A DNA stretch of 6,891 nucleotides from an uncultured Chloroflexota bacterium (GTDB taxonomy: Bacteria > Chloroflexota > Anaerolineae > Aggregatilineales > Phototrophicaceae): the NCBI GenBank assembly GCA_937942935.1, contig CALDGT010000194.1:1-6891 (forward strand), given 5' to 3'. The notes under the pieces are model-generated. The model was given only the letters and a program-made list of their open reading frames with translations. It had not been told where the DNA came from and made no database searches. Every line of letters starts with the position of its first letter. Position 1 is the first letter of the stretch. The position numbers and the translations under genes were made by a program. Below are positions 1 to 6,341 of this stretch, piece after piece.

Positions 1-47
1 TCATCAATTAAGTCTTCCAAACGGTCTACTAAATGTTGAATATCCAT
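1..47 (-). CDS. Start of a small protein next to coaD (partial, unknown function)
   Basis: Only the first 15 codons are inside the window, reading MDIQHLVDRLEDLID; the rest runs off the left edge. The start is supported by a good ribosome binding site, AAGGGAAG at 53-60, five bases ahead of the ATG. The gene begins 30 bases after the coaD stop on the same strand with no terminator between, so the two are probably co-transcribed. From memory, genes starting MDI-HLVDRLEEL often follow coaD in Chloroflexota and encode short charged, probably coiled-coil proteins sometimes labelled DivIVA-like or ATP-synthase-B-like. The visible residues fit an amphipathic helix but do not establish a function. 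I am confident that a gene starts here and much less so about its family. Confidence 0.72.
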   Translation of the reverse strand, partial: MDIQHLVDRLEDLID

Positions 48-77
48 AAAAACTTCCCTTTCTACAATTTGACAGGC

Positions 78-578
78 TTATGATGACCTGTTATTGAGTT
101 CTGCATAACGATGAATAAGCGCCTGATGAACAAATGCTGGCACCATAGATGAAACATCACCACCTAATTCTGCCACTTCGCGCACTGTGCTTGAACTAAT
201 ATGCACATAACGCTCATCGCTAATAATCGAAACAGTTTCAACATCAGGGGCTAATTTGCGATTTGCCAGCGCCATCCGAAATTCAAACTCAAAATCAGAG
301 AACACGCGCAAGCCACGCACCAATACACTAGCACCAACTGACTTAACGTAGTTTACTACCAAACCCGAAAAAAGTGCAACTCGAATGTTAGAATAGTCAG
401 TAAAGGCTTGTTGAGCCAATTCTAAACGTTGCTGTGGGCTGAATAATAATTGTTTTTTGGGTTTATCATAAATGGCGATAATCACCTCATCAAATATCTT
501 AGAGGCGCGTACCGCAATATCTATATGACCATAATGAATCGGGTCTAATGTGGCAGGATATACCGCCTTTTGTTTCAT
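78..578 (-). CDS. coaD: Phosphopantetheine adenylyltransferase (PPAT)
   Basis: CoaD transfers AMP from ATP to 4'-phosphopantetheine, giving dephospho-CoA and pyrophosphate, the penultimate step of coenzyme A synthesis; it is cytoplasmic. The 166-residue product has the usual length and a complete nucleotidyltransferase fold. The N-terminal motif YPATLDPIHYGH contains the TxxxH-type pair T10 and H18, followed by K42, the VRGLR motif with R88 and R91, and the ISSSTVREVA motif at 127-136. One change is visible: family members usually read PGTFDP where this reads PATLDP (A9, L11). The reading frame is open back to 665, but the start at 578 matches the family N-terminus and has GGAGA at 587-591, eight bases upstream; the extra 29 residues have no family counterpart. 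It lies 217 bases after gltB, beyond a terminator, so it probably has its own promoter, and it likely forms an operon with the next gene. Confidence 0.96.
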   Translation of the reverse strand: MKQKAVYPATLDPIHYGHIDIAVRASKIFDEVIIAIYDKPKKQLLFSPQQRLELAQQAFTDYSNIRVALFSGLVVNYVKSVGASVLVRGLRVFSDFEFEFRMALANRKLAPDVETVSIISDERYVHISSSTVREVAELGGDVSSMVPAFVHQALIHRYAELNNRSS

Positions 579-586
579 TGAAATAA

Positions 587-591
587 TCTCC
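587..591 (-). promoter_or_regulatory. Ribosome binding site deciding the coaD start
   Basis: GGAGA on the minus strand, eight bases ahead of the ATG at 578. The upstream in-frame ATGs at 620 and 665 have no comparable site, so this sets the coaD start. Confidence 0.8.
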
Positions 592-613
592 AATTTTTTA
601 TGTATTGCACATG

Positions 614-643
614 ATCTCATCTTGGATGAAATCTCATTGAGAT
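614..643 (-). repeat. Palindrome and repeated TGAGAT in the coaD leader
   Basis: The sequence at 631-643 is a perfect palindrome around one central base, ATCTCA-T-TGAGAT. A further copy of ATCTCA lies at 614-619, and between the two is a short inverted repeat (CATC, TTG, GATG). In the coaD transcript, one AUCUCA segment could therefore pair with either of two UGAGAU segments, about 35 to 65 bases ahead of the start codon. It may be a protein-binding operator, a leader hairpin, or chance in AT-rich DNA. No clear sigma70 promoter could be placed in this intergenic stretch. Confidence 0.35.
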
Positions 644-722
644 AAGAAGATGTTTTTATGCACATCCTAACAAATAAACGAGCTAGTGTTATATTTTACG
701 CCTTTTTGTTATTTCCTGCCAC

Positions 723-771
723 AACAAAAACGCGGAAACATCAGGAGGAGGTATGTTCCCGCGTTCTTGTT
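723..771 (-). terminator. Rho-independent terminator of gltB
   Basis: The arms at 723-741 and 753-771 can form a 19-base-pair stem with an 11-base loop. Read as minus-strand RNA every position pairs, with two G-U wobbles; read as plus-strand RNA those two positions are A-C mismatches, so the hairpin is built for the minus strand. The GC-rich core (CGCGG) is followed by UUUUUGUUGU, the 3' U-run. It begins 24 bases after the gltB stop and separates gltB from coaD. The loop carries ACCUCCUCCUG, resembling the anti-Shine-Dalgarno sequence, which may be coincidental. Confidence 0.87.
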
Positions 772-795
772 CAGTTATCCACCCGCATACAAGAA

Positions 796-3700
796 TTATC
801 CGCGCAAAGGTGGCGCAATTTTCACAAAATGTTCGGTTGGGTGATGCAACAATTCATATAAATGTTGTGTTGCATCCGCCTGATTATTGACTTCTAGGGT
901 TTGAATATATTTCTTGAGCAATTCGGTGACATCATCAACACCTTGTTCATCTAATGAAGAGACAACCACCGTTGCGCCCTCTGCCAAACGACGTTCAATA
1001 GCGCGAATGGTCAAACCCATTTCGGGTTGCACCCGTTGATAAATCACACCGCCACTCATGCCTGCACACATCCAAGGACCGGGGTCGCCCAAAACCAGCG
1101 CCCGCCCAGAGGTCATATATTCAAACGCATACCCTTTAAGATTAGCACGCACAGCCAAGCATCCGTCTTCGTCGCGCAATGGGGCTTCGATTTCACCACC
1201 AAAAATCACATCTGCCCCACTGAGGCGGATGCACGCACGGGTATCTGCATTGCCTTGTACGATGAAGAATCCGCCTTGTGCGCCATAACCAAAGCTCTTG
1301 CCGACACTACCATCTACACGCACACCATTATGGTTCAGCCCTTTAAGGATGGTGACAGTACCAGCATGAGCGCATTTTGCGACACCATCTTGTGCGCCAC
1401 CTTCAACTAAGACATCAATAGGGTCATCCATAAAGGCGGCTAACCCATTACCCGGCACAGCCGAGTTACTAAAGCTGAGGTGAATGGCTTCGATTTCGAC
1501 AGAATGGCGTAATTCGCCACGCGCCAACGCGCCAGAAAGATGTGTCCCTAATGCTCTGTCCATCGCCATGACTTGTTCATCATCATAGGTCATTTCGGCA
1601 TCGCCACGCGCCAAGCAATCTGCTACAACGCCTGTAATTTGTTTGCTGAGGGTATTGCGCGGACGGGTCAAACGACGACCACCTTGCAATTGTTGCTTTT
1701 TAGTGACAGGTGGCACACGTTTGAGCAATGTGGTCAGGTCAATATGTTCGTGCATAGCAACTTGCTCTAACAAATCGGCACGCCCAACAACATCTTGAGC
1801 GCAAGTGAATCCGAGCAATGCGACAGTGCGTTTTATATCTTCTGCCAGCATATTAAACACATTAACAATGCCATCAGATGAGCCTTTTTCTTCAAATGGG
1901 CGGAAAGATTTGAAATTTTTGAGGGTGGCTTCTTCGCGGGTTTTGACATGTGTCGTGATACCCACATGGCATGTGCCATCATGACATCCACGACAAATGG
2001 TACAACCCACAGCGACCATCGCCATTGTGCCAAACCCAACCCGATTCGCACCTAAGCACATCATCTTGACGGCATCGCGCCCACTTTTCATCCCACCATC
2101 ACACCATAATTCGACTTCTTCACGCAAGCCACTTTCGATGAGCGCCCGATGCGCCAACCACACACCTACTTCGGCGGGCATCCCAACATGACGAAGTGAA
2201 TGAGCGCGTGCCGCGCCAGTCCCGCCATCATAGCCTGTGATATTGATAATATCTGCACCTGCCTTTGCCACGCCGACGGCGATAATCCCAACACCGGGTA
2301 CAACTGGAATTTTTACCGATACTCGTGCATATGGATTCGCTGTTTTGAGTTCATCAATCAATTGAGCGAGGTCTTCAATCGAATAGAGGTCATGATTATT
2401 GCTTGGCGAGATGAGGTCTACACCAGGTGTTGTATGACGGGCGGCGGCGACCTGTTCGGTCACTTTATAACCGGGCAAGTGACCACCTTCACCGGGTTTC
2501 GCGCCCTGCCCAATTTTGATTTCGAGCAAATTGCAAGAGTTCAAGAATTCGATATTCACGCCAAACCGCGCCGAGGCAATTTGTTGACCGCGATTACGGG
2601 GATATTTGCCCATAATATCGCTCAATTCGCCACCTTCACCATTCACACAGATGATATTGAGCCGATACGCCGCTTCTGCGTATGCTTTATAGCTCAATTC
2701 ACCTTGCGACCCAAACGACATCGCACCAATGATAATCGGCATGGCATGTTCGCCCACCGAAATATCCACCATAGACGGGTCTATTGGCTTGGGCGATGTT
2801 TTGAAGCCCAAAATATGGCGAATCGCAACAGGGTTTTTCTGCTCTAGTGCGAGCATGGCTTCGTTATATTCATCTAAATTGCTTTCGCCCTGCGCGACAT
2901 CTTCAATTTTCTTCCACACCTTTGGATACAAACGGTCTGGATTTTCGAGCTTGCTCCGTTTTTCGCCTCTAAATTCGGCGGCGCGTTCTTCTGCATCTTC
3001 TTGAATATCTGACCAAGTAAGCCCACGTCCTTCTGACCCAAAGTAATTCGGCGTACCAAAAATTGCCGCCACACCTTTGGATAAGCCAATGGAGCTAAAG
3101 CTATGCCCATAACCACGTAATTCATGACATCCGATGGTGGATGTGATTTTTTCTAAGCCAGAATTGATAGTCTTGATGGTATTGGTCGTGCGTTTGATAA
3201 TTTCTTCTGAAGATGGTGTATCGGTAGAACGGGGCGCAATTCCCAATGCTACTGCATAAAACGCATAGGGTACAATCGCATTCGCGCCCAAGCTAATCGC
3301 CATCGCCATATCATGCAAATCGCGCAATGCGCCAGAGCGCAACACAATCCCCGCACGACGGCGCAAACTGACACCCGCATCGGCATGGCGTAAGGCTTTA
3401 TCTAATGCCGCCACCACTAATAAGGGGTCAATCCAAAAGCAATCGCCTGCATAAACAGGGGTATCATCCAAAACGATGAGCATCGCCCCATCGCGCACTG
3501 CATCTACTGCCGTTTGTTGAAGGCGTTCTAAGGCACTTTCGATTGTTTCTTCACGCGAGGCATTCATCGGCAAGTAAAACGCATATTCGCCAAATTCTGC
3601 AACGACATCTTCTAAGGTTTTTGTGCCAAGTTTATCGGCGACAATCCGTAAATCAGCAAGATTACCCAAATCAGGATGCCCACCGACCAATAAGGGGGTA

Positions 3701-5460
3701 TCGAGTTCCATGAGAATATCGTCATCTTGGAGGGTCTCCCCCATCGCAGGACGCACACCCAACACCATTCGCATGGAGAATTGTGCGCGTTCCCGTTCAC
3801 GGTCAATGGCGGGATTGGTCACCACAGCAACCGTTTCTTTGAAATAATCGGCGAGGTTGGTGCGTTTTTGGCTGAGTGCGCCCAAAGGACCATCCCACCC
3901 CAATGAGCCGATAGTTTCTTTTTTAGTAATTGCCATAGATTCAATCAGTTCGGTGTGATAGCGTTCCCAACCGAGTGATGCCATGGTGTTGGTATTCACA
4001 GGATTTGAGCGTGTGCGCCACGCATAATCGGTTTTAGTATTCACAGGAGCGATGCTGGTCGGCGCATATGTCATGACCGATTCGCGCCCATCACCAAATG
4101 GCATGGGTGGCGGGACATTCGCAGGGGGTGTAGATAAGGACGCGGTTGCGCCCGCATAAATGCGTCTGCCATTGCCTTTATTTGGGACACGTTCACGATA
4201 ACGCGATAAAACATGCTTTTGGATGGCAGGATATTCTAAAACTTCAATCGAATGACCCGTATTGATTTTGAGGGCAATTTTTTCGCCGGGCGCCATCGGT
4301 TTAGGGCTGGCAGACATCGCATCTAAGAAATACACCCCACGTTCAGATGTGGCGAAATATTCTTTTTCGGTTTCGCCAAACCACAACGGACGCAATCCGA
4401 GCGCATCTACACTAAACACACACAAATTCCCAAGTCGTGCCGCAACCGCCGCAGGACCTTGTGCGAATGGTCCAAACGATTGACGGATTTCACGATACAT
4501 TTGTTGAATTTCGAGGCTATTTTGGGAGAGGTCGTGTTCAAATGGGGGAAAAACATATTCCATCGCTTCTACGAGGTCGAGTCCGTAACGCATACAAAGC
4601 GCCTGAATCACACGGTCTACATCTTGGCTATCCGAATTATTTGGAGCAAGGTGAATCCCAAGCATGGATGCTTCCATACGGAAACGCGACACGGTATTAA
4701 ATTCACCATTATGCCCCAACACACCAAAAGGTTGTGCGCGTTCAAAAATGGGGTTGGTATTGGTGCTATAACGGGCGTGTCCGAGTGTCACTGTAGAGGC
4801 ATAATCGGGGTCACGCAATTCGGGATAATAACGGCGCAAAATTTCGACTGTGCCTTGCACTTTATATACCACGCTATGCGCCGAGAGCGAGGGCAAATGC
4901 ACACCTAAACTGCGTTCTAAGCGCACTTGCAAATCGAATAAGGTCGCGTCTAATTTATTGGATGGAACTTGCCCATTCATCCCCGCAATTTGCCAAAAAA
5001 CAGGCTCATTCTTTTCGGCGTTGGGACCCAAAACCAGCCGATTTACCTGACCGGGTTCATCCATCAGGACATGTAAGCCTGCATCGGTGATTTCTCTACA
5101 AATTTGTTCAACAAGGTTGCTGGCGCGTTGGCGGTCTGCGGCGGGAATCATGATATGTCCCACCCAGAAATTGCGGTCTGTTGCAAGTGAGGAGCGTAGT
5201 CCTGCATGGGCGAGGCGTTTTGACCAAAGTTGGCGGGGGATGTCGGTTAAAATGCCTACACCATCACCTTCGCCATTGATATAACCAGTGCGATGCCCCA
5301 TTCGGGCGAGTCCTTCAATCGTGCGTTTCACATTACCGTGTGTGGCTTGTCCACCCTTACGGACGGCACAAATCAACGCACACGCATCATGTTCTTGAGT
5401 GTCTTCGCGGTGGCGGTCATCTAAAACCACCTGCATGTCGGGGTCGTTTTCCTGTTTCAT
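796..5460 (-). CDS. gltB: Glutamate synthase (GOGAT), large subunit
   Basis: GltB converts glutamine plus 2-oxoglutarate into two glutamates, channelling ammonia between two active sites; it is cytoplasmic. The 1554 residues carry the full family layout. The class II glutamine amidotransferase domain (27 to about 420) starts at nucleophile Cys27 in EHDAC, implying removal of a 26-residue propeptide, and includes R230, HNGE at 250-253 and D277. A Pro/Ser/Thr-rich linker spans about 431-490. The central domain (about 490-780) is followed by the FMN/2-oxoglutarate domain (about 890-1260) with QGAKPGEGG at 985-993. The Fe-S motif C-x5-C-x4-C is C1153, C1159, C1164, with an extra Cys1156. The C-terminal GXGXG beta-helix spans about 1320-1510. 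The start at 5460 has GGGAAGGA eight bases upstream; the in-frame ATG at 5478 overlaps that site. No gltD lies in the window, so the electron donor (NADPH via an unlinked GltD, or ferredoxin) cannot be decided. The frame is intact. Confidence 0.97.
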   Translation of the reverse strand: MKQENDPDMQVVLDDRHREDTQEHDACALICAVRKGGQATHGNVKRTIEGLARMGHRTGYINGEGDGVGILTDIPRQLWSKRLAHAGLRSSLATDRNFWVGHIMIPAADRQRASNLVEQICREITDAGLHVLMDEPGQVNRLVLGPNAEKNEPVFWQIAGMNGQVPSNKLDATLFDLQVRLERSLGVHLPSLSAHSVVYKVQGTVEILRRYYPELRDPDYASTVTLGHARYSTNTNPIFERAQPFGVLGHNGEFNTVSRFRMEASMLGIHLAPNNSDSQDVDRVIQALCMRYGLDLVEAMEYVFPPFEHDLSQNSLEIQQMYREIRQSFGPFAQGPAAVAARLGNLCVFSVDALGLRPLWFGETEKEYFATSERGVYFLDAMSASPKPMAPGEKIALKINTGHSIEVLEYPAIQKHVLSRYRERVPNKGNGRRIYAGATASLSTPPANVPPPMPFGDGRESVMTYAPTSIAPVNTKTDYAWRTRSNPVNTNTMASLGWERYHTELIESMAITKKETIGSLGWDGPLGALSQKRTNLADYFKETVAVVTNPAIDRERERAQFSMRMVLGVRPAMGETLQDDDILMELDTPLLVGGHPDLGNLADLRIVADKLGTKTLEDVVAEFGEYAFYLPMNASREETIESALERLQQTAVDAVRDGAMLIVLDDTPVYAGDCFWIDPLLVVAALDKALRHADAGVSLRRRAGIVLRSGALRDLHDMAMAISLGANAIVPYAFYAVALGIAPRSTDTPSSEEIIKRTTNTIKTINSGLEKITSTIGCHELRGYGHSFSSIGLSKGVAAIFGTPNYFGSEGRGLTWSDIQEDAEERAAEFRGEKRSKLENPDRLYPKVWKKIEDVAQGESNLDEYNEAMLALEQKNPVAIRHILGFKTSPKPIDPSMVDISVGEHAMPIIIGAMSFGSQGELSYKAYAEAAYRLNIICVNGEGGELSDIMGKYPRNRGQQIASARFGVNIEFLNSCNLLEIKIGQGAKPGEGGHLPGYKVTEQVAAARHTTPGVDLISPSNNHDLYSIEDLAQLIDELKTANPYARVSVKIPVVPGVGIIAVGVAKAGADIINITGYDGGTGAARAHSLRHVGMPAEVGVWLAHRALIESGLREEVELWCDGGMKSGRDAVKMMCLGANRVGFGTMAMVAVGCTICRGCHDGTCHVGITTHVKTREEATLKNFKSFRPFEEKGSSDGIVNVFNMLAEDIKRTVALLGFTCAQDVVGRADLLEQVAMHEHIDLTTLLKRVPPVTKKQQLQGGRRLTRPRNTLSKQITGVVADCLARGDAEMTYDDEQVMAMDRALGTHLSGALARGELRHSVEIEAIHLSFSNSAVPGNGLAAFMDDPIDVLVEGGAQDGVAKCAHAGTVTILKGLNHNGVRVDGSVGKSFGYGAQGGFFIVQGNADTRACIRLSGADVIFGGEIEAPLRDEDGCLAVRANLKGYAFEYMTSGRALVLGDPGPWMCAGMSGGVIYQRVQPEMGLTIRAIERRLAEGATVVVSSLDEQGVDDVTELLKKYIQTLEVNNQADATQHLYELLHHPTEHFVKIAPPLRG
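1969..2004 (-). other. Fe-S cluster motif of GltB
   Basis: These codons encode C1153 to C1164, C-T-I-C-R-G-C-H-D-G-T-C. The C-x5-C-x4-C spacing (C1153, C1159, C1164) is that of the GltB [3Fe-4S] cluster, which passes electrons to FMN. Cys1156 is additional, creating a C-x2-C-x2-C pattern inside the motif. Confidence 0.88.
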
Positions 5461-5468
5461 ACGCAAAT

Positions 5469-5476
5469 TCCTTCCC
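5469..5476 (-). promoter_or_regulatory. Ribosome binding site deciding the gltB start
   Basis: GGGAAGGA on the minus strand, eight bases ahead of the ATG at 5460. It overlaps the in-frame ATG at 5478, which itself lacks a site upstream, so the shorter protein (1554 rather than 1560 residues) is preferred. Confidence 0.8.
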
Positions 5477-5483
5477 ATAATTC

Positions 5484-5518
5484 ACAGCATTAAATGACAG
5501 ATAGTGGGTTATTGCTGT
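5484..5518 (-). promoter_or_regulatory. Possible weak hairpin in the gltB leader
   Basis: Six-base arms ACAGCA (5484-5489) and TGCTGT (5513-5518) are inverted repeats, and pairing could continue for three bases past one mismatch, leaving a large loop. It lies just upstream of the gltB ribosome binding site. It is short enough to be chance, and I recognise no known riboswitch here. Confidence 0.25.
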
Positions 5519-5588
5519 AAAAAAGGTAATAGTTTGAGAATTTATAATTTTGGCATTTGTGGAAAGATGACAAAAATCACGCATTGCC

Positions 5589-5618
5589 ATTAGATGACTA
5601 TAACAATATAAGTGTCAA
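5589..5618 (-). promoter_or_regulatory. Sigma70-like promoter for gltB
   Basis: On the minus strand, a consensus -35 box TTGACA (5613-5618) is followed after 18 bases by TCTAAT (5589-5594), one mismatch from TATAAT. Transcription would start near 5581-5583, giving a leader of about 120 nt before the gltB ATG. The surroundings are AT-rich. The promoter lies downstream of the dinB terminator, consistent with gltB being its own transcription unit. Confidence 0.6.
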
Positions 5619-5705
5619 TTGAAAATGGGCTAAACTCTGTGAACTTACTTATTGATTTTGCACAATTAGACGAAAAATAAGGGGAATTATCGGCAAAAAT
5701 AACTA

Positions 5706-5720
5706 AAAAACGGGGTTTTT
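5706..5720. repeat. Small A/T hairpin, possible weak bidirectional terminator
   Basis: AAAAAC, GGG, GTTTTT forms a six-base-pair stem with a three-base loop and is symmetric on both strands. Read on the minus strand it is followed by more T-rich sequence. It may back up the terminator at 5747-5783, but the stem is almost all A-T and thus weak. Confidence 0.3.
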
Positions 5721-5757
5721 GGATATAAAACGGGCGGTCTGGGTAAATAAAAACGGG
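5707..5757. repeat. Three direct copies of AAAACGGG
   Basis: The octamer AAAACGGG (CCCGTTTT on the minus strand) occurs at 5707-5714, 5727-5734 and 5750-5757, with start-to-start distances of 20 and 23 bases, near two helical turns. The copies lie roughly 90-140 bases upstream of the gltB -35 box. They could be binding sites for a regulator or by-products of T-runs after hairpins. GGATATA also recurs nearby, at 5721-5727 and 5759-5765. Confidence 0.45.
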
Positions 5758-5783
5758 TGGATATACGCTTTACTAATCCACCC
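5747..5783 (-). terminator. Rho-independent terminator of the propeller-dinB unit
   Basis: The arms GGGTGGAT (5755-5762) and ATCCACCC (5776-5783) form a perfect eight-base-pair GC-rich stem with a 13-base loop. On the minus strand it is followed at once by GUUUUUAUUU, the layout of an intrinsic terminator. It lies about 60 bases after the dinB stop. Its loop shares ATATACGC and CTAAT with the neighbouring hairpin at 5804-5840, so the two may be copies of one repeat. Confidence 0.75.
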
Positions 5784-5803
5784 CTACAATCCTAATTGAT
5801 TTG

Positions 5804-5840
5804 TGTGGTGGTATATACGCCGTTGGCTAATACCACCACA
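5804..5840 (-). repeat. Strong hairpin directly after dinB
   Basis: The arms TGTGGTGGTAT (5804-5814) and ATACCACCACA (5830-5840) form a perfect 11-base-pair stem. The 15-base loop contains a further GCC/GGC mini-stem. It begins four bases after the dinB stop codon. No U-run follows on the minus strand, so it more likely stabilises the 3' end of the mRNA, or is one half of a paired repeat with the hairpin at 5755-5783, than terminates alone. Confidence 0.6.
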
Positions 5841-5844
5841 TCTC

Positions 5845-6339
5845 TCATTCCCACCAATACAACATCATATCATGTTCCATTGTGGGTGCGCCCATTTGGT
5901 GTAACATCCCCAGTATTTGGGCGCGATGGTCTGTTCCGTGATTGATGACATGCACTAAAATTTCCCAAACTTGGTTGGTTTTCATCCCGCCACGATGAGG
6001 CATATCAAAACTAATTTCACGCTCCAAATCGGAACTAGTCAATGTGTCCAAATAAGTCATAATATCTTTTTCAACCTTATCCCAAAATGCACGGATGCTG
6101 GCTTTGGTGGGATAATCGGGTTCAAGACCATAATCGGGCAATGAAACCCCTTTAATACGCGAAAACCAACGTCCATCTACACGAATCACATGATAGCATT
6201 GATTGCGAATAGACCCCCAAGAATAACCCACATCCTGAACAAATTGTTCATCGGTCAATGTACTAATACACTTATCCCACACCTTACGGTGCATGGCAAA
6301 ATGATATTGATACATTTTTTTAATGGCAGAAATATTCAT
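5845..6339 (-). CDS. DinB/YfiT-family putative metal-dependent protein
   Basis: The 164-residue product has the length and pattern of the DinB/YfiT four-helix-bundle family. The expected metal-binding triad is visible: His50 in NQCYHVIRVDGRWF, and His134 plus His138 in the closing HxxxH segment NHGTDHRAQI. Family members bind a divalent metal; some are thiol transferases (for bacillithiol or mycothiol, for example), many have no known substrate, and nothing here identifies one. The start at 6339 is chosen because AGAAGGGG (6347-6354) lies seven bases upstream. The in-frame ATG at 6345 overlaps the previous stop as ATGA but is only one base from that site, and the ATG at 6369 lies inside the upstream gene. 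The gene follows the propeller gene almost without a gap, suggesting one operon and coupled translation. No truncation is seen. Confidence 0.88.
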   Translation of the reverse strand: MNISAIKKMYQYHFAMHRKVWDKCISTLTDEQFVQDVGYSWGSIRNQCYHVIRVDGRWFSRIKGVSLPDYGLEPDYPTKASIRAFWDKVEKDIMTYLDTLTSSDLEREISFDMPHRGGMKTNQVWEILVHVINHGTDHRAQILGMLHQMGAPTMEHDMMLYWWE

Positions 6340-6341
6340 TG

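Noticed and set aside
579..665. Extended N-terminus of coaD from the ATG at 665
   Set aside because: The added 29 residues match nothing in the family and lack a ribosome binding site; the ATG at 578 has a good one and the family N-terminus.
658..861. Plus-strand open frame of 67 codons, and a plus-strand AGGAGGAGGT-ATG at 743-755
   Set aside because: Both run through the gltB terminator and the antisense of its C-terminus. The Shine-Dalgarno-like sequence is the terminator loop and has no spacing to the ATG.
1027..1410. Plus-strand open frame of 127 codons
   Set aside because: Antisense to the GXGXG domain of gltB; its low-complexity His/Thr-rich product is typical of a shadow frame.
2200..2847. 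Plus-strand open frame of 215 codons
   Set aside because: It lies wholly antisense to the highly conserved FMN domain of gltB, has no recognisable domain or ribosome binding site, and is explained by codon bias of the real gene.
4459..4908. Plus-strand open frame of 149 codons, with overlapping ones at 4437-4700 and 4262-4483
   Set aside because: They are antisense to the gltB amidotransferase domain; the opposite strand encodes clear family motifs.
5461..5478. GltB start at the ATG at 5478
   Set aside because: It overlaps the strong ribosome binding site of the ATG at 5460 and has none of its own.
5479..5844. Possible small gene, tRNA or CRISPR array in the 366-base gap
   Set aside because: No coding frame with a start signal, cloverleaf, or regular repeat-spacer pattern is visible; the region is explained by hairpins, short repeats and a promoter.
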